A DNA stretch of 64,000 nucleotides from Microcystis aeruginosa NIES-4325 (GTDB lineage: Bacteria; Cyanobacteriota; Cyanobacteriia; Cyanobacteriales; Microcystaceae): assembly GCF_008974145.1 (NCBI RefSeq), contig NZ_BJKP01000013.1:49751-113750 (forward strand), in the 5' to 3' direction. Below are positions 1 to 8,878 of the stretch, in pieces. The notes beneath the pieces are model-generated. The model did not search any database and was not told the origin of the DNA. It worked only from the letters and a program-made list of their open reading frames with translations. The translations under genes were made by a program, and so were the position numbers. Numbering within the stretch: the stretch's first letter is position 1; the number at the start of each line of letters is the position of its first letter.

Positions 1-879
1 CCAAGCGCGGGTTTCTTGGGGACCAGTGGTGAGATAGGTACGCAGTCCTAATAACTCGTAGGTAGCTTTAATTAAAGATTTTAATCCCCCTTCTTCTACT
101 CCTAAAGAACCGAGAAAATCTTTTCTTTCTTCCTCCGACAATTCCACTAATTCCGATTCTACTTGAGCAGAAACGATCACAACTTTTGCCTGTTCCTCTT
201 GGGCAATTTGACGGACACTTTCTACCCAATCATTACCCGTGGCCAGATCATCTTCGCTCACATTAGCGGCATAAATAATCGGTTTACGACTCAATAAACC
301 GAGATTTTTAATTAATTCTTCTTCCTCTTTGCTTAAATCCACTTTTCGCGCCGAAATACCGTCATTAAGACAAATTAGGATTTTTTCAAGGATAGCCAAT
401 TCTTCGGCGGCTTCCTTGCTATTTTTCGCCTGTTTGCGTAAACGTTCCACCCGCTTCTCCACCTGTCCCAAATCCGCTAGAGCTAACTCTAGATTAATCA
501 CCTCGATATCCCGGGCCGGATCCACAGAACCGGAAACATGAATAATATCATCATTATCAAAACAGCGCACCACATGAACGATCGCGTCCACTTCCCGGAT
601 ATTAGCCAAAAATTGATTACCCAATCCTTCCCCCCGACTAGCACCCTTGACTAATCCGGCAATATCGACAAATTCGATCCGCGTCGGCACGATTTTCTCA
701 GAATTAGAGATTTTAGCCAAAACCTCCAGACGTTCATCGGGGACGGATACCACACCCACATTCGGTTCAATGGTACAAAAGGGGAAATTAGCGGCCTCGG
801 CCTTGGCATTAGCCACCAGAGCGTTAAATAGGGTCGATTTCCCCACATTTGGCAGTCCCACGATTCCAGCTTTCAACAT
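1..879 (-). CDS. ychF: Redox-regulated ATPase YchF, 3' end missing
   Basis: This is an Obg/YchF-type P-loop NTPase that binds ATP in preference to GTP and associates with ribosomes. The first 293 residues are visible. They show the P-loop GLPNVGKST (8-16), the G3 motif DIAGL (72-76) and, where classical GTPases have NKxD, the YchF-type NVSE (206-209) that goes with ATP preference. The E. coli protein is about 363 residues, so roughly 70 residues, including most of the C-terminal TGS domain, lie left of the window. The ATG start is at 879 and the frame is open to base 1. The next gene rightwards is divergent, with 379 bp between them. Confidence 0.96.
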   Translation of the reverse strand, partial: MLKAGIVGLPNVGKSTLFNALVANAKAEAANFPFCTIEPNVGVVSVPDERLEVLAKISNSEKIVPTRIEFVDIAGLVKGASRGEGLGNQFLANIREVDAIVHVVRCFDNDDIIHVSGSVDPARDIEVINLELALADLGQVEKRVERLRKQAKNSKEAAEELAILEKILICLNDGISARKVDLSKEEEELIKNLGLLSRKPIIYAANVSEDDLATGNDWVESVRQIAQEEQAKVVIVSAQVESELVELSEEERKDFLGSLGVEEGGLKSLIKATYELLGLRTYLTTGPQETRAW

Positions 880-1258
880 AAAAATTGCTTGATAAACATC
901 ATCCCGACCTCTCACTATATCAGGCTGCCTCTCGTTTTTGTAAATCCGGTTGATGAGAAAGACTATGGATAGTTAACAGCTTAGTTAACATTTATTTAAC
1001 TTCCTTAACTAAAAGTAGGCGAGATTTTACAAGAGATTGCGAGAATGGGATGTAATGCTTGAGACTGAGTTAGGGTGAAGAGTAGGAAAGAATACACCTG
1101 TAGCACTGGGCAAAATTATGGCAAAACAGGCCTTTCACTTCTAAATACGTCCTGAGAGTAATTTTCAGTGCTATGACAGTATATTTACTAGGGCGATCGA
1201 GTGTAAATATCGCCCAATCGCCACAACTAATCACTAAATCATTGTTGGGGGTATCTGT
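880..1258. other. Divergent intergenic region, no gene seen
   Basis: This 379-bp AT-rich spacer lies between the divergent starts of ychF and the EF-G-like gene, so it should hold both promoters. Two GTTAAC hexamers flank a short spacer near 973-992. The short reverse-strand ORF here has no recognisable protein character and I do not call it. Confidence 0.5.
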
Positions 1259-3292
1259 ATGAATCAAAGTATCGGAGCAAACACCCGTAATGTGGCCCTT
1301 GTCGGCCCCTACTCCAGTGGAAAAACCTCCTTACTGGAAAGTTTACTTTTCGTAACAGGAGCGATCACCAGAAAAGGCAAAATCAGCGATCGCAATACCG
1401 TCGGTGATAGTTCCACGCAAGCGCGGGATCGACAGATGAGTGTAGAAGTTTCCGTTGCCCATAGTCAATACCAAAACCTAAATTTTACCTTTCTCGATTG
1501 CCCCGGTTCGATCGAATTTGCCAGTGAAACCTATAATGCCCTGGTCGGGGCCGGTGCTGCTATTATCGTTTGTGAACCGGTGGTCGATCGAGTTCTCACC
1601 CTGGCTCCCTTGCTAAAATTCCTCGATGATTGGGAAATTCCGCATCTAATCTTCATCAACAAGATGGATCGCTGTAATAGTCACTTTAACGAAGTCCTAC
1701 AAGCTCTCAAATCCGTTTCTAGTCGTCCCCTCGTTCCCCAGCAATATCCTATCCGTCAGAACAACGAAATTATCGGATTCATCGATTTAATCAACGAACA
1801 GGCTTATCATTACCATCCTAACAGTCCCGCCGATCCTGTACCTTTACCCGACCACCTCAAGGAAGAAGAACAGATCGCTCGACAAGAAATGCTAGAAACG
1901 ATCGCCGAATTTGACGATCATCTTTTAGAAGAACTCCTCGAAGATATTAACCCCTCCCAGGAAGAAATTCTCCAAGACTTAAAACAAGAACTGGGAGCCG
2001 ATCAGATAGTACCCGTGTTCTTCGGTATGGCGGAACGGGACTATGGTGTGCGTCATCTCCTCACCGCTTTAGTAGAAGAAGCGCCGGCCCCGACAATTAC
2101 CGCCAATCGTCGCGGTCTCGATCCGGGTGCGGACGGGGACGCAGTGGTACAAATCCTCAAAACCTATTTTACTCCCCAGGGCGGTCGCCTTTCCCTAGGG
2201 CGAATCTGGCAGGGAACCCTTAACGATGGCATGGCCTTAAACGGTGTGCGGATTGGTGGTATCTATCGTCTCATGGGACAACAACAGCAACCCCTACAGC
2301 AGGCCCAAGCGGGGGAAATTATCGCTCTCGGTCGTTTGGAGGGAATCGCCACCGGAGAAGTGGTGAGCAGCGGCAGTCAAAAACCCGATCTTCCCAGAGG
2401 ATTACAGCTTAAACCCGTCTTTGCTCTCGCTATTGCCGCCGCAAATCGCAAGGATGAAGTTAAATTAAGTTCAGCTTTGACGAAACTGATCGAAGAAGAT
2501 CCTTCCCTCTACTGGGAACAACACGGCGATACTAAAGAAGTGATTCTCTGGGGACAGGGAGAAATTCATCTGCAAGTGGCCCTCGATCGCCTAGCACGCA
2601 AGTATAATCTACCGATGACCACCCATTTACCCCAAGTTCCCTACAGGGAAACGATCAAAACCAGTACCAAATCCCACGGACGTTATAAACACCAAACCGG
2701 CGGCCACGGTGCTTTTGGTGATGTATATCTCGATATTAAACCCCTGGCCCGGGGGGAAGGTTTCCACTTCCATGAAAGCATTGTCGGGGGTGTTGTCCCC
2801 AAACAGTATATACCCGGGGTGGAAACGGGAGTGCGGGAATATCTCGGTCATGGTCCTTTGGGTTTCCCCGTGGTGGATATCGATGTCACCCTCACCGATG
2901 GTTCCTATCACAGTGTCGATAGTTCCGAACAAGCTTTTAAACAAGCAGCCCGTCTAGCGATGACGGAGGGACTGCCTAAATGTCATCCAGTCTTATTAGA
3001 ACCAATTCTATCGGTGACGGTTCTCGCTCCCTCAGAATACACTGCCAAGGTTTTACAGTTAATCAGTGGTAAACGCGGTCAAATTCAGGGTTTTGAAGCT
3101 TCTGAGGAGTGGAAAGGTTGGGATCAGATAACAACCTATCTCCCCCAAGCGGAAATGCACGATTTGATCGTTGATTTGCGTTCTTTGACTATGGGTGTCG
3201 GTTTCTTCCGGTGGGATGAGGATCACCTGCAAGAAGTGCCGGATAAACTGCGCGATGCGGTTTTAGCCATGCAGGGTAATGGTAACAAGTAG
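1259..3292 (+). CDS. Elongation factor G-like translational GTPase (paralogue)
   Basis: A 677-residue protein with full EF-G architecture: the G domain (P-loop GPYSSGKT at 16-23, DCPG at 80-83, NKMD at 134-137), the beta-barrel domain II, and domains III-V including the GHGAFGDV-type domain IV region. The P-loop differs from the AHIDAGKT of canonical EF-G. This places it with the EF-G-like paralogues (FusA2 type) found in many bacteria beside the housekeeping gene. The precise role of this class is not settled, so I give no symbol. The ATG at 1259 opens the frame and the ORF runs without interruption. Confidence 0.9.
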   Translation: MNQSIGANTRNVALVGPYSSGKTSLLESLLFVTGAITRKGKISDRNTVGDSSTQARDRQMSVEVSVAHSQYQNLNFTFLDCPGSIEFASETYNALVGAGAAIIVCEPVVDRVLTLAPLLKFLDDWEIPHLIFINKMDRCNSHFNEVLQALKSVSSRPLVPQQYPIRQNNEIIGFIDLINEQAYHYHPNSPADPVPLPDHLKEEEQIARQEMLETIAEFDDHLLEELLEDINPSQEEILQDLKQELGADQIVPVFFGMAERDYGVRHLLTALVEEAPAPTITANRRGLDPGADGDAVVQILKTYFTPQGGRLSLGRIWQGTLNDGMALNGVRIGGIYRLMGQQQQPLQQAQAGEIIALGRLEGIATGEVVSSGSQKPDLPRGLQLKPVFALAIAAANRKDEVKLSSALTKLIEEDPSLYWEQHGDTKEVILWGQGEIHLQVALDRLARKYNLPMTTHLPQVPYRETIKTSTKSHGRYKHQTGGHGAFGDVYLDIKPLARGEGFHFHESIVGGVVPKQYIPGVETGVREYLGHGPLGFPVVDIDVTLTDGSYHSVDSSEQAFKQAARLAMTEGLPKCHPVLLEPILSVTVLAPSEYTAKVLQLISGKRGQIQGFEASEEWKGWDQITTYLPQAEMHDLIVDLRSLTMGVGFFRWDEDHLQEVPDKLRDAVLAMQGNGNK

Positions 3293-3478
3293 GCCATTTC
3301 ACCCGTGGTGTGGTCTATTGAGAAAGGGGAGGGTCTCCTTCCCTTCCCTGATGGGTTACACAAGAGGTAGAACCTCTGGAAATGGGTTGGCAGGGAGACC
3401 ATTGCAACGAGGTAATGGGGTTGCTGTGGCAATTCGATATATGTGGACTAAACAAAAAAAGTGCAGGGCTTTATGGTC

Positions 3479-5092
3479 TTACAATTCTTCTCTCTTGCTA
3501 TTTATCTCAGGGGAAAAAGCTAATATTTGTGCGGTTTTAAAAATAGCTAAAGCTAAAATACCAAACCAAAACACGAGGTAAATTCTTCCTAGACTTTTAA
3601 ATACAGGAATATCCTTGGCTTGATGAAGCCAGTTAAAAGGTAGAAAAATTATACGATTAAATTCTGCGTTCAGGTATTTCCTTTGCTCCGGAGTTGCTCT
3701 TTGGCAGGGAGGAAGAGATGAATTCAATAAGCATCCCAGATTAATCATCCTTTGTCCTAATCGGAAATCCAATCTAGTTCCTGGTACGCCTATATTTTTT
3801 TGAGATAGTTCCATGATCGGGTTCATAGTGACGGAGGCTAATTGAATGACCATGGCAATAGCTATTATTGCCACCATTAAGTTCCTCCTTATCCCTCGAT
3901 ATGATAGTAAAGATTGCAGGAAAATGCCAATCAAGGGAATTAAAAGCAATTGCACAGAGGTGACATGATATCTTGCTCCCCAAGCTAAATCTCCGCCCCA
4001 AAACGAGACTCGAGAATAGGCTAATAAATGTAGACAAAGATTGAGAATATTGACTAGGATATAGATACGAATGTATATGTTTATTTTTCTCCAAAGAATA
4101 GCAACTATAACTAAACAAGGTAATAGCAAAGGATCATAAATAAAAATGCTTTTAGCTGGATCGAAAAGAGCACCGATGAATCCAACATGATGAGCGTCAA
4201 TAAAGGGAAAGTTTGGCTCTAGGTTAGGCATTCCATTCCACAATGGATCGGTAGTTAATTGTATCTGTGCCATTTTTGCACCAGACATAAAGAAGCTGCC
4301 GTAGCGCCAGTAATCAAAGAGTCTCCCTATTAAAGTAAAGGGAATAAAACCAAGAATCCAGATTCCAATTGCTTTGATTAATTCTGGTACACTTTGCTTA
4401 AGTCTTTCTCGATATTGATAGATTAGACAACTCAAGAAGAACAGGAAAACCGATAGAGCGTGTATTAGACTTGTTATTCTCATTAACATAGCTCCACCTA
4501 AAGCCAATCCGCTCATAAAAGCTAGGCTTGGATTTTTGGAGAAGGAATAGGCTAAAGCAGCAACGTAACCTATCATGACAAATAAAAGGATTTGATTGTT
4601 CTGTTGATGTATTTGGGCATAGTGTAAGAAGGTTGTACCCAAAAAAAAGATAACAGAACCTAATTGGGCAATTCTCTCATTGAAACCAAATTCTTTGAGC
4701 AACCAGAAACAAGTAACAACGGCAGCAATGTTTAAAGGGATAAAAATAAGGAAACTTACCGCTAACTGTCGCCAACTTTTTTCTGGAATAGCGGGAAACA
4801 AGTAATGAAGCCAAGTCCCTAATAAATCTCCAGGTAACATCAATAAAGACTGACCTTGTTCATAGGCAATATAACGCTTTCCATCAACTCCTAGAACTCC
4901 AAAACGAATATCTCCACGCATTTTAGGTTTGGTTTCGGAAGTAACCTGAACTTCTGAATCTTTTGTCCACCAAGCATGGGACATTTGTAATCGCAAACTT
5001 GTATCTATAATACCCGTACCTCCAGTGTTGATAACAAGAAACCATAGCAAAGCGATTAAAGCCAATTCTGATTTATATTTATTCTTTTTCAT
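3479..5092 (-). CDS. Multi-pass membrane protein, possibly GT-C type glycosyltransferase
   Basis: A 537-residue integral membrane protein with about ten or more hydrophobic segments: an N-terminal one at about residues 8-25, then a non-membrane stretch rich in charged residues, then closely spaced helices to the C-terminus. That layout resembles GT-C/ArnT-like mannosyl- or dolichol-phosphate-dependent transferases (one TM segment, then an extracytoplasmic loop), but I see no diagnostic motif, so the assignment is only a guess. It ends convergently with the EF-G-like gene. Upstream lies an IS30 remnant, suggesting a locally unstable neighbourhood. The start is an ATG at 5092. Confidence 0.6.
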   Translation of the reverse strand: MKKNKYKSELALIALLWFLVINTGGTGIIDTSLRLQMSHAWWTKDSEVQVTSETKPKMRGDIRFGVLGVDGKRYIAYEQGQSLLMLPGDLLGTWLHYLFPAIPEKSWRQLAVSFLIFIPLNIAAVVTCFWLLKEFGFNERIAQLGSVIFFLGTTFLHYAQIHQQNNQILLFVMIGYVAALAYSFSKNPSLAFMSGLALGGAMLMRITSLIHALSVFLFFLSCLIYQYRERLKQSVPELIKAIGIWILGFIPFTLIGRLFDYWRYGSFFMSGAKMAQIQLTTDPLWNGMPNLEPNFPFIDAHHVGFIGALFDPAKSIFIYDPLLLPCLVIVAILWRKINIYIRIYILVNILNLCLHLLAYSRVSFWGGDLAWGARYHVTSVQLLLIPLIGIFLQSLLSYRGIRRNLMVAIIAIAMVIQLASVTMNPIMELSQKNIGVPGTRLDFRLGQRMINLGCLLNSSLPPCQRATPEQRKYLNAEFNRIIFLPFNWLHQAKDIPVFKSLGRIYLVFWFGILALAIFKTAQILAFSPEINSKREEL

Positions 5093-5247
5093 GATTGCTC
5101 AATAAGTTAAAATTGGGCTAATTCAAGTCTGAATTGCATCACTGTCTGATCTAGGTTTATAGAATACCTCATTCTGGGTACGATAGTCAAGACATTTTCG
5201 AGGACGATTGTTAATCAAGTTTACGTCTCTTTCTACCTCCTCTGGTT

Positions 5248-5378
5248 GGCTCTTCTGGTTTCTGTGTGGAGGGAAGAAGAATAGGGATAATTTTCCAGAA
5301 ATATAGTCTTCAAAGCCTTGCCTAGCAAGAGTTCTAAGAATAATAATCAGGGCTTATCACACAAAGTCGAGAAGAGCC
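5248..5378. mobile_element. 131-bp miniature element with ISL3-like termini
   Basis: The ends are inverted copies of GGCTCTTCT (5248-5256 and, reversed, 5370-5378), and similarity continues inward to a shared TGTGTG. The flanks carry the direct repeat TCTGGTT (5241-5247 and 5379-5385), or 8 bp CTCTGGTT if one terminal C is counted as target. GGCTCTT termini with 8-bp duplications are typical of the ISL3 family. It contains no coding capacity, so it is a non-autonomous (MITE-like) element. It sits inside the IS30 transposase remnant. Confidence 0.75.
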
Positions 5379-5430
5379 TCTGGTTTAACGATTTTAAAAT
5401 TCTTCACCTTAGGGGACGAATTGTCTTAAT

Positions 5431-5618
5431 GGGTGCATCTCATTTTTGTAAATCTACTCAGTCGCTATTTTTAAAGGTAAACTCTCTGCTAAAATTGGCT
5501 GTTATTTCCGATTTTTTCCCTCAATCCATGCTTTAGGGAAGGATAATACTTATGTATTATCTTAAGAATGACTGATAATTGCCGATTGTCGGTATTTCTG
5601 CAAATGTGAGATGCACCC
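5431..5618. mobile_element. 188-bp MITE with GGGTGCATCTCA termini and 8-bp duplication
   Basis: Perfect 12-bp terminal inverted repeats GGGTGCATCTCA (5431-5442 and, reversed, 5607-5618) extend imperfectly to about 25 bp. The flanks are the identical octamers GTCTTAAT (5423-5430 and 5619-5626). There is no ORF inside. This is a clear non-autonomous transposable element. I cannot name the parent IS family from the ends alone. The insertion interrupts the IS30 remnant between codons for LLR and QF. Confidence 0.82.
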
Positions 5619-5887
5619 GTCTTAATAGTCCATTAGTATGCTCTTTTAATCGCTTACTTTTCGTTTCGATCCGCCTCGACTCTTTGTTAAGATGTTGGTA
5701 GCTTATTATGGCGGATTCAGACTCAGTCTGTATAGAGAAGCCGCCGTAGTGTCTCTGATTTCTTGTTGTTAAAGATCGGACAATACCTGATGAGCCTTTC
5801 CTAGTCAAGCCTGTAGGCTGACGCGTTTCATTTTTGAATTGACACTATACTACCCCAAATTAGTCTCGGAATTCTCAACTTAACCTC

Positions 5888-7114
5888 ATGAATTTATCTA
5901 ACCTGATCTTAGTCGCCCTCGCTGCGGGAATTGTTTTCGGTGCGCTGCTGAATGGCTTTTTTCCTACGCTAATCCTGCCTTTAGATGACTATATTCTCGC
6001 GCCAGTGGGACAGGTTTTTCTGCGCTTAATTCAATTTGTGGTGGTGCCGATCGTTTTTTCTTCCCTTATTTTAGGATTAACCCGGGTACAGAATGCGGCG
6101 CGGATCGGTAGATATTTACTCAGATTGATGACTGGCTATCTGCTAACCAGTACACTTGCTCTGTTAATTGGCATGGCGACGGCGTTGCTATTAAAACCGG
6201 GAATAGGTTTAGAGGGATTTGCCACTAATGCCGCCATTACCACCAATACACCCGTATCCTTGAGAGATTGGCTGATTAGCTTAATCCCGGTTAATCCCCT
6301 AGAAGCTCTTACTGGGGGCAATCTTTTACAGGTAATCGTGACGGGAGTTTTATTTAGTATCGGCATCGGACTGGCCAAAGAGGGGGCAAAACCTTTTATT
6401 CTCTTGATAGACAGTCTTTATCTAATCAGCGAGAGAATCCTATCGGTGATTCTTTATCTAGCACCTGTGGGGGTATTTGCCCTGATTGCTTCGGTTATCG
6501 CCACCCAGGGATTAGAATTAGTGGCGAGACTTTTTTTCTATGTTTTTGGTCTGTTTTTGGCTAGTGCCTTGATGATTGGGGTGTATGTTTTGCTCCTTTT
6601 TGCCCTCAAAGGAGAACCTCGACGCTTTTTTGCTTCTTTATCGGAATCTTTATCCTTAGCTTTCGGTACTGCTAGTTCTAACGCCGCTTTACCAGTAGTT
6701 TTGCGGGAAATTCAAGAATATGGTTTACCCGAAGATATCGCCAGTTTCGCTATTCCCTTGGGAACGGTACTAAAACGCGATGGTTCGGCAATTTTACAGG
6801 GATTTAATGCTCTTTTTATCGCTCAGGTGTACGGAGTTCCTTTAAGTCCCTCTTTGTTATTAGCGATCGCACTGAGTGGTTTATTGGTTTCTTTTAGTAC
6901 CCCTGGAGTCCCCGGCAGCGCATTAATTACCATGACTACCGTATTATCGGCGGCGGGTTTACCATTAGAGGGAGTGGCTTTAGTAGCGGGGGTCGATCGC
7001 TTGACCGATGGCTTTAAAACCGTATTAAATGTGATCGGTAATACAGTTAATGCCATTCTGCTCAATTACTGGGAATCAGGAGAAAAGGAAAAATCCCTAG
7101 AATTAAAAAACTAG
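5888..7114 (+). CDS. Dicarboxylate/amino acid:cation symporter (DAACS family)
   Basis: This 408-residue inner-membrane protein belongs to the GltP/DctA/GltPh fold. It imports glutamate, aspartate or C4-dicarboxylates with H+ or Na+. Eight or so TM segments are evident. The two re-entrant-loop regions show the serine-rich stretch SLAFGTASSNAALP (about 255-268, equivalent to the HP1 serine motif) and the downstream GVPGSALITM (about 340). The substrate cannot be set from sequence. The ATG at 5888 comes just after AT-rich DNA. The next gene, an antiporter, follows 116 bp downstream on the same strand. Confidence 0.9.
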   Translation: MNLSNLILVALAAGIVFGALLNGFFPTLILPLDDYILAPVGQVFLRLIQFVVVPIVFSSLILGLTRVQNAARIGRYLLRLMTGYLLTSTLALLIGMATALLLKPGIGLEGFATNAAITTNTPVSLRDWLISLIPVNPLEALTGGNLLQVIVTGVLFSIGIGLAKEGAKPFILLIDSLYLISERILSVILYLAPVGVFALIASVIATQGLELVARLFFYVFGLFLASALMIGVYVLLLFALKGEPRRFFASLSESLSLAFGTASSNAALPVVLREIQEYGLPEDIASFAIPLGTVLKRDGSAILQGFNALFIAQVYGVPLSPSLLLAIALSGLLVSFSTPGVPGSALITMTTVLSAAGLPLEGVALVAGVDRLTDGFKTVLNVIGNTVNAILLNYWESGEKEKSLELKN

Positions 7115-7230
7115 CCTCACCTAGCCGCGGCTGAACCCTCGTAGAAGTTAGACAAAGGGCAAACTTTGATAGGGAATAACTGAATAGGCCGCCAGCTTGT
7201 TAGAGTATTGGGAGTAATTTTGAGCGAGCG

Positions 7231-8619
7231 ATGATACTACAGCCTTTCCTTTCTTCCGATTGGAGTCCTAATCTTTCCCTGTTAGCCTCGGCAGCTACGG
7301 CCGAAACTGCTGATAGTGCCTTAGTTTTAGCCTGCGTGTTGCTGAGTTTGACCGTTATTTATTTCGCCTGTAAACTGGGGGGGGAAATATGCGTCCGATT
7401 CAACTTGCCCCCCGTGTTAGGAGAATTAGTCGGTGGCGTGATTATCGGGGTTTCTGCCCTAAAATTACTGGTTTTTCCAGAAGGAGGGGCGGGATTCGAG
7501 GATTCTCTGCTAATTCACTTCCTAGAATCCACTTCACCCCTCACCCCCGAGCAATCTCCCGCCGTTTTTAGTGCTGCCAGTGAGGTAATTTCCGTCCTCT
7601 CGGAATTGGGGGTAATTATTCTGCTGTTCGAGATCGGTTTAGAATCGGACTTGCAGGAATTAATTCGCGTCGGTCCACAGGCAGCTGCTGTCGCAGTGGT
7701 GGGGGTTGCGGTTCCCTTTTTGGTGGGTACTTTGGGTTTAATCTATATCTTTCATCTGGCCACCATTGCCGCTATTTTTGCTGGGGCAGCTTTAACAGCT
7801 ACCAGTATCGGCATTACCGCCAAGGTTTTAGCAGAAATAGGGAAGTTATCGGCGAAAGAAGGTCAAATTATCATCGGTGCAGCAGTTCTCGATGATATTC
7901 TCGGTATTATCGTCCTCGCTGTCGTTGCTTCTTTGGTGAAGACCGGAGAAGTGCAAATTAGCAAAGTAATTTATCTAGTTATTAGTTCTAGCGCTTTTGT
8001 GGTCGGGGCGATCCTGATCGGTCGTTTTTTAAACCCCTTTTACGTTCAATTAGTTAATAGCATGAAAACTAGGGGACAATTGCTCTTAGTTTCCCTGATT
8101 TTCGCTTTTATTCTTGCCTATATTGCCCAAGTTATCCAATTAGAAGCGATTCTCGGTTCCTTTGCTGCGGGTCTGGTCCTAGCGGAAACGGAAAAGCGCT
8201 CGGAATTGGCAGAACAAGTGTTCCCGATCGCCGATTTATTTGTACCGATATTTTTCGTCTGTGTGGGGGCAAAAACCGATTTAAGTGTCCTTAATCCCGC
8301 TATTCCCAGCAATCGAGAAGGATTAGTCTTGGCCGCTTTCCTAATTGTCGTCGCTATTTTGGGTAAAGTGGTGACGGGGTTGGCCGTTTTCAGCCAGGAA
8401 AAACTCAATCGCTTGGCGATCGGAGTTGGTATGATTCCCCGGGGTGAAGTGGGTTTAGTCTTTGCTGGAGTCGGGGCTGCCAGTGGTGCTTTATCCGCCG
8501 CTACCGATGCGGCGATTATTATGATGGTGATCTTGACTACCTTTATCGCTCCGCCCCTGTTAAGGTTAGTATTTAAAGAACCTACCGCCAGCCCTCAATC
8601 AGTGAGCAGTGAGCAGTGA
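7231..8619 (+). CDS. Cation:proton antiporter, CPA2/NapA type (NhaS3-like)
   Basis: A 462-residue Na+(K+)/H+ exchanger with about 12-13 TM helices. Visible features are the LGVIILLFEIGLESDL segment (about 130-145), the acidic VLDDILGIIVLA helix (about 218-229) carrying the paired aspartates that bind the cation in this family, and the late GMIPRGEVGLVFAG motif. Length and motifs match the cyanobacterial antiporter called NhaS3 in Synechocystis, but orthology is inferred. It lies downstream of the symporter on the same strand, so co-transcription is possible. Confidence 0.88.
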   Translation: MILQPFLSSDWSPNLSLLASAATAETADSALVLACVLLSLTVIYFACKLGGEICVRFNLPPVLGELVGGVIIGVSALKLLVFPEGGAGFEDSLLIHFLESTSPLTPEQSPAVFSAASEVISVLSELGVIILLFEIGLESDLQELIRVGPQAAAVAVVGVAVPFLVGTLGLIYIFHLATIAAIFAGAALTATSIGITAKVLAEIGKLSAKEGQIIIGAAVLDDILGIIVLAVVASLVKTGEVQISKVIYLVISSSAFVVGAILIGRFLNPFYVQLVNSMKTRGQLLLVSLIFAFILAYIAQVIQLEAILGSFAAGLVLAETEKRSELAEQVFPIADLFVPIFFVCVGAKTDLSVLNPAIPSNREGLVLAAFLIVVAILGKVVTGLAVFSQEKLNRLAIGVGMIPRGEVGLVFAGVGAASGALSAATDAAIIMMVILTTFIAPPLLRLVFKEPTASPQSVSSEQ

Positions 8620-8660
8620 GTTAGGAGTTAGAGGATAGGGAGATGGGGAGATAGGGGAAT

Positions 8661-8696
8661 TTCAACTAAAACCCCAACACCCAACACCCAAAACCT
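8661..8696. repeat. A/C-rich dispersed repeat TTCAACTAAAACCCCA
   Basis: The 16-bp core TTCAACTAAAACCCCA followed by ACCC-rich steps recurs at about 52456. Both copies sit a few tens of bases past a stop codon and just after a G-rich GGGGAAAT/GGGGAGAT stretch. It is non-coding with unknown function. Confidence 0.5.
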
Positions 8697-8767
8697 CAAC
8701 ACCCAATCCCTGATCACTGATCAGAAACATAGCAGACCATGGCAACGTCCCATAAGCTTGTTTTTAT

Positions 8768-8782
8768 TGATAGTCATTCTCA
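8768..8782. promoter_or_regulatory. Possible Fur-type operator upstream of the amidase
   Basis: TGATAGTCATTCTCA matches the 7-1-7 Fur consensus (TGATAATnATTATCA) at all but two defined positions. It lies about 97 bp before the amidase start. It is a single motif seen by eye and could be chance. Iron control of this gene would be unexpected. Confidence 0.3.
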
Positions 8783-8878
8783 AAGCATTAACGGAGCTAT
8801 GGATGGCCAAAAATCGACAAAATCGTCCATTTTTACCGAAAAAAGGTAACTGATAACTGAGGAACGGGAGCATCGATC

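Larger units (their letters stand above)
5123..5680 (-). pseudogene. IS30-family transposase 3' remnant, split by two insertions
   Basis: Reading the minus strand, 5640-5619 encodes EHTNGLLR. After the two inserted elements the frame resumes with KIVKPE and then EEVERDVNLINNRPRKC and LDYRTQNEVF, ending at a TGA at 5123. These are hallmarks of the C-terminal part of IS30 transposases (HTNGL and NNRPRK blocks). Removing the elements at 5248-5378 and 5431-5618, with one copy of each target duplication, joins the pieces almost perfectly. The only remaining lesion is one extra C in the run at 5411-5414. Upstream of about 5650 I no longer recognise transposase sequence, so the 5' part is lost or diverged. 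Confidence 0.8.

Noticed and set aside
5318..5536. 72-codon plus-strand ORF
   Set aside because: It spans two mobile-element ends and has no protein character.
5557..5808. 83-codon minus-strand ORF
   Set aside because: It runs from the IS30 remnant into the 188-bp MITE end; only a few residues (EHTNGLLR) are real transposase.
8739..8849. 36-codon ORF upstream of the amidase
   Set aside because: Composition is not protein-like and it covers the Fur-like motif; no independent support.
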